Part shown: in pieces, positions 1 through 5,693 of the stretch | Position numbering within the stretch: the first letter of the stretch is position 1 | How the letters are laid out: each line of letters opens with the position of its first letter | Assembly: GCA_013812515.1 (NCBI GenBank) | Contig: JACCTI010000227.1 | Span: 1-6,689, forward strand | Reading direction: 5' to 3' | From: Chthoniobacterales bacterium | GTDB lineage: Bacteria > Verrucomicrobiota > Verrucomicrobiia > Chthoniobacterales > UBA10450 | Length of the DNA stretch: 6,689 bases | Program-made: the position numbers and the translations under genes | Notes under the pieces: model-generated | Database searches by the model: none | What the model saw: only the letters and a program-made list of their open reading frames with translations | Told to the model about the DNA's origin: nothing

Positions 1-1537
1 CGGATGAAATTTGCGTCACGAGTTTCGCTGCTTCGCGTGGATCGGTTTCCGCCACCACCGTTATGATTCCCGGCAGCACCGCCTCGCGGCCGCTCGCTTC
101 CGGCAAGTTCGCCGCCCAACGTAACGCCGCCTGCGGATCGTTCCGCGCCCATTGCCGCGAAACACTTTCGAGGAGCGCCTTGCGTCCTTCCGCTTCTGTC
201 GCTCGCTGGGCAAAATTGGCCGCGCCCTGCGGATCAGCATCGCTCCATTGCGAAATAATATTGGTGAGCGCGTTCTGCCGCGCCGCCCCGGCCGGAAGCT
301 TTTGTGCCCACTGCACCGCGCTTTGGATATCGCTGTTCGCCAACTGCAATGCGACCGCGGCAGTGGCGTCTTCCTGCATTTTTCCCGCCGGCAAACTCGC
401 GACGTATTCCGCGGCGGCCGTTGGTTCCGATTGCACCCAGCTCGTCAGTGCAAACCGCACGGCATTCCGCTGTGCATCGCCGGCCGGGAGCTGCTCGGCC
501 CAGGAGAGCGCGGCGCGCGGATCCGTCAACGCCCATTGCCGCGCGACGTTGCCGACCGATTGATCGCGCACACTCCCGGCCGGTAAATCGGTAATGATCG
601 ATGCGGCGCGTTGCGGATCTTTGTTCGCCCAGCTCGATAAAATATTTTGCAGCGCATTGTTTTTCCCCTGGCCTGCGGGAAGCATGTTCGCCCAGGCGAA
701 AGCCGCTTCCGGATCCTGGTTCGCCCAATTCGAACCGATCACCTGGATGGCTGCGTCACGGCTCGAACCAGGCGGGAGTTGCACGGCCCGTTCTGCCGCT
801 GCGCTTGGATCGCTCGCGGTCCATTTGCTGAAGATGGGCCAATACAAACTCTGGCGATTACGGCCCGGCGGGAGTGTTTCGAGAAAGGCGAGCGCGGAAG
901 AGGGATCTTTTTCGGCTAATGCCGAGACGATGATTTGCATCGCCTGGTCGCGCGCCGGTCCGGGCGGGAGTTGCTGCGCCCAAGTCGTGGCCGTGGCCGC
1001 GTCGCGCTCCGCCCAGCCAGCCACCGCGCTCGTGATCGCCCAATTGCGCGAAGTCCCCGCAGGAAGGCCTTGCGCATAGGCAATCGCCGCCTGCGAATCG
1101 AACTCGGCCCAGCGCCCGATCACGAGCGAGATGAGCATGCTTTTCTCCTGCGGTTTCTGTAGACTCTGCACAAAAGTGAGCACCTCCTGGACGTTGTTTG
1201 AGTCGATCGAATCGGCCAGCTTGCTGAAGGTCGCGTAGGTGCGGCGACCACCGGGCTGCGCGAGCGCGGTTTTGATTCGCGCAATGATGTTCTCGCTCGA
1301 GTTATCGGCAGGCGCGCCAGGCGTTGTCTCCGCGCCATTCACGGGGACGTTCGCGCTTGCTGTTTCCGCGGGAGGCGGGGCGGGTGTGGTGGTAGCGAGC
1401 TTTGGCGGCGTGCTCGAGACAAGCGCGTTCGAAGAAGTCGTAGGAGCGAAAGAAGTGTAATGGCCGATTGCGATACCAACGGCGAGCGCCGGGACCGCCA
1501 CAAGGATCGGAACAATGAATCGCTTCACCTCATTCAT
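1..1537 (-). CDS. Membrane-anchored or secreted alpha-solenoid protein of 32-residue repeats (3' end outside window)
   Basis: An open frame of 512 codons runs from ATG at 1537 off the window edge with no stop. Residues 1-30 are a short basic start (MNEVKRF) followed by a hydrophobic stretch (about 8-25), which is a signal peptide or membrane anchor. Residues 31-80 are a Pro/Ala/Thr/Ser-rich linker. From residue 143 the protein is a tandem 32-residue repeat: units begin at 143, 175, 207, 239, 271, 303, 335, 367, 399, 431, 463 and 495, with no insertion or deletion. Conserved unit positions are W1, D5, P6, A8, A9, W12, A13, L16, P17, G19, R22 and A25; LP[AP]G occurs in units 1-9 and decays in units 10-12. 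Each unit reads as two helices joined at LP.G, so an alpha-solenoid for protein binding outside the cytoplasm is inferred. Residues 111-142, and perhaps 79-110, look like degenerate capping units. The function is unknown. I recall similar proteins in Verrucomicrobia annotated as hypothetical. There is no clear Shine-Dalgarno before the ATG. Confidence 0.9.
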   Translation of the reverse strand, partial: MNEVKRFIVPILVAVPALAVGIAIGHYTSFAPTTSSNALVSSTPPKLATTTPAPPPAETASANVPVNGAETTPGAPADNSSENIIARIKTALAQPGGRRTYATFSKLADSIDSNNVQEVLTFVQSLQKPQEKSMLISLVIGRWAEFDSQAAIAYAQGLPAGTSRNWAITSAVAGWAERDAATATTWAQQLPPGPARDQAMQIIVSALAEKDPSSALAFLETLPPGRNRQSLYWPIFSKWTASDPSAAAERAVQLPPGSSRDAAIQVIGSNWANQDPEAAFAWANMLPAGQGKNNALQNILSSWANKDPQRAASIITDLPAGSVRDQSVGNVARQWALTDPRAALSWAEQLPAGDAQRNAVRFALTSWVQSEPTAAAEYVASLPAGKMQEDATAAVALQLANSDIQSAVQWAQKLPAGAARQNALTNIISQWSDADPQGAANFAQRATEAEGRKALLESVSRQWARNDPQAALRWAANLPEASGREAVLPGIITVVAETDPREAAKLVTQISS

Positions 1538-1549
1538 GTAAGTTAATCC

Positions 1550-1577
1550 ATAATATGTTCAAGTGATCGTATGCCAA
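1550..1577 (-). promoter_or_regulatory. Sigma-70-like promoter for the repeat protein
   Basis: On the minus strand TTGGCA (1577-1572) and TATTAT (1555-1550) are separated by 16 bases; each box matches the consensus at five of six positions. Only 12 bases lie between the -10 box and the ATG at 1537, so a start site about seven bases after the box would leave a leader of roughly 5-6 bases. This fits the missing Shine-Dalgarno site and suggests a nearly leaderless mRNA. It was identified by eye, and a chance match remains possible. Confidence 0.5.
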
Positions 1578-1610
1578 CCCACGCGCGAATTTCAGAAAAG
1601 GATTCAAAGC

Positions 1611-1642
1611 CACGGATCGACACGGATAAAACACGGATAAAA
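1611..1642. repeat. Tandem CACGGAT units of a dispersed intergenic repeat
   Basis: Three units lie head to tail: CACGGATCGA (1611-1620), then CACGGATAAAA twice without a mismatch (1621-1631 and 1632-1642). The base before the first unit is C, giving CCACGGAT. From general knowledge, CCACGGATgaACACGGAT-type strings recur in the intergenic DNA of several bacterial phyla, including PVC members; no function is established that I know of. An inverted copy lies at 1919-1938. Confidence 0.75.
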
Positions 1643-1686
1643 CGACCAGAAACGGTTTCGTTTCATCACTCTTCAATCGGCAAGCC

Positions 1687-1706
1687 GTAAGCTTTCTTTA
1701 GCTTAC
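1687..1706. repeat. Perfect 7-bp inverted repeat with 6-base loop
   Basis: GTAAGCT (1687-1693) and AGCTTAC (1700-1706) form a perfect stem around TTCTTT. No T-run follows on either strand, so it is not a standard intrinsic terminator. It sits downstream of dinG and upstream of the repeat-protein promoter, inside the repeat-rich block. Confidence 0.5.
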
Positions 1707-1720
1707 CTCGAAAACGTGCT

Positions 1721-1781
1721 TGTAGCCGCCTCGCGTATTTCACGACAGCGTGGAGAACGGCGACAGAGCGTCGTCGCTACA
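1721..1781. repeat. 61-bp element with TGTAGC/GCTACA ends, REP-like
   Basis: The element starts TGTAGCCGCC and ends GTCGTCGCTACA. The outer six bases are a perfect inverted repeat, and pairing continues imperfectly inward. Inside, CGACAG occurs twice (1743-1748 and 1761-1766), and CGACAGAGCGTCG at 1761-1773 can form a small hairpin with CGAC/GTCG arms. GCGACAGAGCGTCG-type words recur, as I remember, in intergenic DNA of soil Verrucomicrobia, so a dispersed palindromic repeat is inferred. Nothing in it looks coding. Confidence 0.5.
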
Positions 1782-1939
1782 CCAAAGCTGCCCCGTTCTT
1801 CGAGACGAAATGTCGACCAGAAACAACCGGTTTTGACCATCGTCCGTCCTTCAATCGCGAAGGCCCTTCATATTTTTTCCCAGCCGTCGAGAACACTTCG
1901 GCGTCAAGCAGCCTCTGCCTTATCGTGTTCATCCGTGGC

Positions 1940-3922
1940 CTAAATAATCTTTACCGGACAACTCGGCAGTGCCTTCAAAAACGCCCGCCCGTACGGCTTC
2001 GTCACGATGCGATTATCCAAAATCACGACAATACCTTTGTCGCTCTTCGTCCGGATCAAACGACCCACGCCCTGTCGCAGTTTCAGAATCGCTTCCGGCA
2101 GCGAATACTCGGTGAAAGGATCGCCCCCGCGCTCCTGCACGAGCTCGAGCTTTGCCTCGATCAACGGGTGATCCGGCACCGCAAACGGCAGCCGGGTGAT
2201 AATCACATTCGAGAGCGCGTCGCCCGGCACATCCACACCCATCCAAAAGCTGTCGGTGCCGAAAAGAACGCTCCGTCCCGTGGATTTAAATTGCTCGAGC
2301 AATTTCCCGCGCGGTGCGCCCTGCCCTTGCACGAGCAGGTTCATGTTCTTGCTCGCGAAAAACGGCTGCATCTCTTCAGCAAGCTGCTGCATCCCGCGAT
2401 AGCTCGTGAAGAGGACGAACGCCCGGCCGTCGCTCTCTTGCACGAAATGCGCCACCCACTGCGCCAGCGCCGCCGTGTAACGGGCATCCCGCGGGTCGGG
2501 CATTTTCTGCACCACGAACAACTTCATCTGCGCGGTGAAATCGAACGGACTGCCGAGTTGCAAAGCCTCCGCCTCCATCGCCCCAACGCGACGGCGAAAA
2601 TAGGAGAGATCGCGCTGACCTACCGCAAGCGTGGCGCTCGTCATGACGCAACACGCGCTTTCGCGGAAGATCATCCGGCGAAGGACGGGCGCGATGTCGA
2701 TCGGCGCCGCGTTGAGCGAGAAAAACTGCGCCGTCTTCCCGGTGCGCTCGATCCAGTAAACGTGCCCGGCCGCGCTCTGCTCCAGAAACGTCACAAGGCC
2801 CATGCGCGCATCGCGAATGCGGCGCCCCAGTTCTTGTAGCTCGGCTTTTAAAAATTCATCTTCGGTGCGCTTCACCACTTCGACGATGCGAACCTGGAGC
2901 GCGGCGAGCCGAGCGCTAATCGTGTCCGGCACGAAGTCGGGTTGTCGGACGCGGACTTCGCGGCCTTTCCGAAAGTCGGCGGCCTCACCGATCGCGCTGA
3001 AGAACGTATCCACTTCCTCCGCAACGGACGCCGCCAGCGTCACACCCGCCGCATCGCGCGTGACCGTGAAAAGCCCTTTGCGCGTTCGGGGATTATAAAG
3101 GCGCTGAACCGTGGCGCGGAGTCCGTATTGCGAAATCGTGATCCCGATCTGACGCGACGCCACTTGCTCAAGGGTGTGCGCTTCGTCGAAGACGATGAAG
3201 TCGTTAGGGAACAAATAACCACTCTCGCGCTCCTCCTGTTCATCGGGCGTCCCGAGCACCATGAAGAGAAGCGTGTGATTCACGACGATGACGTCAGCTG
3301 CGAGCAGTCGTTTGCGCGCTTGTTGGAAGAAGCAGTTGGCGGTTTGTCCACAGGTCTTCGCTGTGCAGATGTGCGCTTCACTGCAGACCTGCGCCCAGAC
3401 TTTCGTGTCTGGCTCGAGCGGCAGATCGCTGAGGGAGCCATCGGTGGTTCGGCGCGCCCATTCCGCGATGCGAACCAGCTCCGCCTGCTCGGAGGTAGTG
3501 AACAGTTCGTCCGCCTGCTGCATGGCGCGCTCCAGCCGGCGCGGGCAGAGGTAATTCTGCCGGCCTTTCATCAACGCCGCTTCGAATTCCACCGGCAGGA
3601 TTTTTTGCAGGATCGGAATGTCTTTGTAGAGCAGTTGTTCCTGGAGATTGATCGTCTGCGTCGAGACGACGGCCTTCTTGTGCTGCTCGATTGCGTAGAG
3701 GATCGCCGGAACGAGATACGCGATTGATTTCCCGACGCCCGTGCCGGCTTCCACCACGAGGTGCCGCTCCTCTTCCAGTGAGCGCGCGACGGCCACCGCC
3801 ATCTCCTGCTGTTCGGCGCGATACTCGAAATTCTTCGCTTTCGCGAGCAGTCCCGTCTCTCCAAAGATGGAGCCGACTCGCTCCACGAAGTCGCTCCCGA
3901 AATTTTCTCTCAGCGCGATCAC
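1940..3922 (-). CDS. dinG: DinG/YoaA-type ATP-dependent DNA helicase with 4Fe-4S cluster
   Basis: This is a superfamily 2, XPD-like 5'-3' helicase of about 660 residues, the size of E. coli YoaA and a little under DinG. Numbered from the GTG at 3922, Walker A is AGTGVGKS (59-66), the Walker B box is DEAH (246-249), VNHTLL is at 214-219, MTSATL at 427-432, GTDSFWMGVDVPG at 555-567 and QGVGRLIR at 617-624. Cys126 (in YLCPRR), Cys186, Cys191 and Cys197 match the DinG iron-sulfur ligand pattern, including the 5- and 6-residue steps. There is no added exonuclease domain. In characterised relatives this enzyme unwinds forked DNA, R-loops or stalled-replication structures. The frame stays open to a TTG at 4033, but residues from there to the GTG are not family-like and include a GCAAATC-type repeat. 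The GTG gives MIALRENFGSD, leading straight into the usual GLLAKA..FEYR.EQ..MA. DinG and YoaA cannot be told apart here. Confidence 0.95.
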   Translation of the reverse strand: MIALRENFGSDFVERVGSIFGETGLLAKAKNFEYRAEQQEMAVAVARSLEEERHLVVEAGTGVGKSIAYLVPAILYAIEQHKKAVVSTQTINLQEQLLYKDIPILQKILPVEFEAALMKGRQNYLCPRRLERAMQQADELFTTSEQAELVRIAEWARRTTDGSLSDLPLEPDTKVWAQVCSEAHICTAKTCGQTANCFFQQARKRLLAADVIVVNHTLLFMVLGTPDEQEERESGYLFPNDFIVFDEAHTLEQVASRQIGITISQYGLRATVQRLYNPRTRKGLFTVTRDAAGVTLAASVAEEVDTFFSAIGEAADFRKGREVRVRQPDFVPDTISARLAALQVRIVEVVKRTEDEFLKAELQELGRRIRDARMGLVTFLEQSAAGHVYWIERTGKTAQFFSLNAAPIDIAPVLRRMIFRESACCVMTSATLAVGQRDLSYFRRRVGAMEAEALQLGSPFDFTAQMKLFVVQKMPDPRDARYTAALAQWVAHFVQESDGRAFVLFTSYRGMQQLAEEMQPFFASKNMNLLVQGQGAPRGKLLEQFKSTGRSVLFGTDSFWMGVDVPGDALSNVIITRLPFAVPDHPLIEAKLELVQERGGDPFTEYSLPEAILKLRQGVGRLIRTKSDKGIVVILDNRIVTKPYGRAFLKALPSCPVKII

Positions 3923-3948
3923 GAGATTTGGGTTTTGCGATTCGTCAT
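3919..3948 (-). other. Possible 9-codon leader ORF overlapping the dinG start
   Basis: On the minus strand ATG at 3948 opens a reading frame MTNRKTQIS that stops at TGA (3921-3919). That stop overlaps the proposed dinG GTG (3922-3920) as GTGA. A purine-rich AAGAGCGGAA lies directly before the ATG, whereas nothing Shine-Dalgarno-like lies before the GTG. It could couple translation into dinG, but a short frame made of repeat sequence can arise by chance. Confidence 0.2.
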
Positions 3949-3959
3949 TTCCGCTCTTG

Positions 3960-3988
3960 TTTATGACCCGCGCCGGGAAGCCGTGCAA
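3960..3988 (-). promoter_or_regulatory. Weak promoter candidate for dinG
   Basis: On the minus strand TTGCAC (3988-3983) and CATAAA (3965-3960) have 17-base spacing. Their matches to consensus are three and four of six. A transcript from here would begin near 3953, downstream of the TTG at 4033, which fits a dinG start at 3922. The divergent gap 3923-4044 must also serve the plus-strand operon, but I see no convincing plus-strand promoter in it. Confidence 0.25.
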
Positions 3989-4015
3989 CGTCAGCCGCAA
4001 AGTAAGGGGCAGACG

Positions 4016-4036
4016 CGAAATCCAAATCCGCAAATT
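4016..4036 (+). repeat. Degenerate GCAAATC-type repeat upstream of the permease
   Basis: The sequence reads GAAATCCAAATCCGCAAATT and ends nine bases before the GTG of the permease. It resembles the perfect GCAAATC tandem at 5715-5735 and the inverted, weaker version near 3924-3944 in the dinG leader (AATCGCAAAACCCAAATC on the minus strand). The match is imperfect. Confidence 0.35.
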
Positions 4037-4044
4037 TATCCGCT

Positions 4045-5184
4045 GTGAGACTGCTCGATCGATATGTACTAAGGAACTTTCTGCGCGCGTACTTTTATTG
4101 TATCGCCGCGTTCTTCTCGATCTGGCTCGTCTTCGATATCAGCGACAACATCTCCGTTTTTCTCGACGAGCGCGTTTCCGCAGGTCAGGTCGTGCGATAT
4201 TATCTGACGCAAATCCCTCAGATCATTGTCATCCTGCTCCCGGTGTCGCTTCTGCTGGCGCTGCTCTTCTGCCTTAGTCGCATGTCGCGTCGGAATGAGA
4301 TCGTCTCCATGCTGACCGCCGGGGTGAGTATTCCGCGACTTCTTTTGCCGCTCATCTGCATGGGGCTGTTCACGTCGGCCGTGAGTGGCGCGCTCAACTT
4401 CGCCCTCGCGCCGCACGCGGAACAGGCGCGCAAACTTGCCTTCGAAACTCTGCGCGACGATGCGCGTGCGCCTGGCATCGTGGGTCAGATTTTTCGCAAC
4501 CGCTCGCAAAACCGAACCTGGTTTATCCAGCGTTTTCGTCCGGAGCAGAATGAATTCATCACCATCCAGGTCCTGCAGCAGGATGAGAACGACAACATCG
4601 TGAAGAATTACATGGCGACGCAGGCTTTCTACCGCGCGCCGGAGAAAGTCTGGGACCTGCACGGCGTCAAGGTGGTGAGCTATGACGCGGAGGGAAATAT
4701 CACGCAGGAAGAGAACAGGGAAAACCTGCAAATGCCGCAGTGGAACGAGACGCCGTTTCGCCTTGCCAGCTCGAACATGCGCGCCGAATTCCTCAGTCTG
4801 CCGGAGCTCTACGATTATTTGCGCTTCAATTCTGATTTCCCGCAGACGTTACTCGCGCCGTTCGCGACGCATTTTCAATATCGGATTGCCCTGCCCTGGA
4901 CCTGCCTCGTGGTGGTCTTCCTCGCGTCACCGCTCGCAATCGGTTTCTCACGCGCCGGCCTGCTCTCCAGCGTAGCCGCGGCGATTGGCCTCGTCTTTGC
5001 CATGAACTTTTTGACGCACCTGTTCCTCGCCCTCGGTGAAGGCGATCGCATTCCGGCGTGGGTCGCCGCCTGGACGCCGAACATTCTTTTCGCCGCCGTG
5101 GGCCTTTTCTTCCTTTATCTCCGCTCCACGAATCGCGACGCGAAAAGCCTGACCCCCTTCGCCGCGCGCCCACTCATTACCTGA
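4045..5184 (+). CDS. LptF/LptG-family lipopolysaccharide export permease (YjgP/YjgQ)
   Basis: This 379-residue inner-membrane protein belongs to the family that, with the ATPase LptB, pulls lipopolysaccharide out of the inner membrane and passes it to LptC and LptA. The layout is typical: membrane segments at about 14-32, 58-78 and 98-120, a periplasmic beta-rich domain at about 125-270, then segments at about 280-300, 304-326 and 340-359. Family signatures are the start RLLDRYVLRNFL, LSRMSRRNEIVSMLTAGVS (77-95) on the cytoplasmic side of segment 2, LSLPEL (250-255) before segment 4, and the closing AAWTPNILF. The start is GTG at 4045; it places the conserved LDRY motif at the N-terminus as in homologues, although no good Shine-Dalgarno precedes it. 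The stop overlaps the next gene by one base. LptF and LptG cannot be separated on this evidence, and the partner subunit is not in the window. Confidence 0.93.
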   Translation: MRLLDRYVLRNFLRAYFYCIAAFFSIWLVFDISDNISVFLDERVSAGQVVRYYLTQIPQIIVILLPVSLLLALLFCLSRMSRRNEIVSMLTAGVSIPRLLLPLICMGLFTSAVSGALNFALAPHAEQARKLAFETLRDDARAPGIVGQIFRNRSQNRTWFIQRFRPEQNEFITIQVLQQDENDNIVKNYMATQAFYRAPEKVWDLHGVKVVSYDAEGNITQEENRENLQMPQWNETPFRLASSNMRAEFLSLPELYDYLRFNSDFPQTLLAPFATHFQYRIALPWTCLVVVFLASPLAIGFSRAGLLSSVAAAIGLVFAMNFLTHLFLALGEGDRIPAWVAAWTPNILFAAVGLFFLYLRSTNRDAKSLTPFAARPLIT

Positions 5185-5693
5185 TGAACCCGCTCGCCAA
5201 CGACTGGCCGATTAAGCACCGGGCCGATGTCTGCGCCGCGACGAATCGTCCTTTCGCGCCGGGCGAACAGTTTTACACACTGCTCTTTCGCGAAGGGAAT
5301 GGCTTTCGCCGCGAGGATCTCAGCGAGGAAGCCTGGGCCGGCCGCAACGAAAATATCCGGCCGTTCTCATTTTGGAAAACACGTTATGAACCGCCACCGC
5401 CTGCCCCGCCTGAGCCGCTCGCGAAAGAAAACGCGGAAGAGCTCTTGCGGCGACTCCTGGCCGAGAATGCGCAGCCAAATGCCTGTTACGTCTTGGCAGT
5501 AATGCTGGAGCGAAAGCGCATCCTGAAGCAGATCAAAACGGAGACCACAGGAAACAGGCCCGCGCTTATCTACGAACACGCAAAGAACGGCGACGTTTTC
5601 ATTGTTCCTGATGTGCGGCTGCGCCTCGACGAGCTTGAGTCCGTGCAGACGGAAGTGGCAACGCTGCTGAAGTCAACGGCAGGCGCGCTTTAA
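5184..5693 (+). CDS. Conserved protein of unknown function, PVC-type
   Basis: This 169-residue soluble protein has no signal peptide or membrane segment. The ATG at 5184 shares its A with the TGA of the permease (TGATG), and the stop overlaps the next ATG (TAATG), so it is translated inside the operon. The N-terminal half carries DVCAATNRPFAPGEQFYTLL (14-33), then FRREDLSEEAW (41-51) and FSFWKTR (61-67). A proline-rich linker (70-78) leads to a helical, charged segment with YVLAVMLERKR (102-112) and an ending FIVPDVRLRLDELESVQTEV. From memory, the order C..(T/S).R....GE.fy..L, SFW, YVLA..L.RKR and VPD..L...EL..VQ matches an uncharacterised family in Planctomycetes and Verrucomicrobia. I assign no activity. 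Only two cysteines (17 and 101) are present, so a zinc site is not supported. The reading frame is secure because of its overlaps and family-like composition. Confidence 0.85.
   Translation: MNPLANDWPIKHRADVCAATNRPFAPGEQFYTLLFREGNGFRREDLSEEAWAGRNENIRPFSFWKTRYEPPPPAPPEPLAKENAEELLRRLLAENAQPNACYVLAVMLERKRILKQIKTETTGNRPALIYEHAKNGDVFIVPDVRLRLDELESVQTEVATLLKSTAGAL

Larger units (their letters stand above)
1643..1857 (+). repeat. Split direct repeat, CGACCAGAAAC ... CTTCAATCG, two copies
   Basis: CGACCAGAAAC occurs at 1643-1653 and again at 1814-1824. Each copy is followed by CTTCAATCG, at 1671-1679 and 1849-1857. The gaps between the two words are 17 and 24 bases, and both contain a GGTTT stretch, so the copies look like a diverged duplication of about 37-44 bp. 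They flank the hairpin at 1687-1706 and the element at 1721-1781. TTCAATCGG appears again at 5701-5709, just after the dus start codon. Confidence 0.5.
1610..1938. repeat. Non-coding block bounded by inverted CCACGGAT copies, MITE-like in layout
   Basis: The left edge (1610-1629) reads CCACGGATCGACACGGATAA. The right edge, read on the opposite strand from 1938, is CCACGGATGAACACGATAAG. The two match closely apart from two substitutions, a one-base gap and the final base. They enclose about 330 bp without a credible gene but with a hairpin, a 61-bp palindrome-ended element and a split direct repeat. The right edge stops 1 bp from the dinG stop codon. No target-site duplication is evident next to the edges (left flank caaag, right flank cctaa), so it may equally be two independent copies of a dispersed repeat in opposite orientation. 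No transposase is present. Confidence 0.45.

Noticed and set aside
1..1111. Regular 96-bp periodicity, considered as a CRISPR array or non-coding satellite
   Set aside because: Units diverge in DNA but stay conserved in protein, with no identical repeats separated by unique spacers; it is a coding repeat.
63..1162. Several plus-strand open frames of 70-160 codons across the first kilobase
   Set aside because: They are antisense to the repeat protein and share its 96-bp rhythm; the minus frame has the coherent 32-residue repeat, a signal segment and a promoter.
1861..1939. Intrinsic terminator after dinG
   Set aside because: The only nearby stem (GCCG/CGGC) is short and is followed on the transcribed sense by an A-run, not a T-run.
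1716..1943. 75-codon plus-strand frame in the intergenic gap
   Set aside because: It runs through the 61-bp element and the inverted CCACGGAT copy, has no ribosome site and shows low-complexity, Arg/Ser-rich composition.
1925..3727. Long plus-strand frames of 304 and 261 codons
   Set aside because: They are antisense to dinG, whose helicase motifs are unambiguous; their His/Arg-rich composition is typical of GC-rich shadow frames.
3923..4033. Extension of dinG to a TTG at 4033
   Set aside because: The added 37 residues are not family-like, include repeat-derived sequence, and would leave only 11 bp to the divergent permease.
4069..4731. 220-codon minus-strand frame
   Set aside because: It is antisense to the permease, which has clear membrane segments and family motifs.
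5058..5183. Upstream extension of the 169-aa protein to ATG 5058
   Set aside because: It would overlap the permease C-terminus by over 120 bases with Arg-rich shadow sequence, whereas ATG 5184 gives a one-base overlap and a conserved-looking N-terminus.
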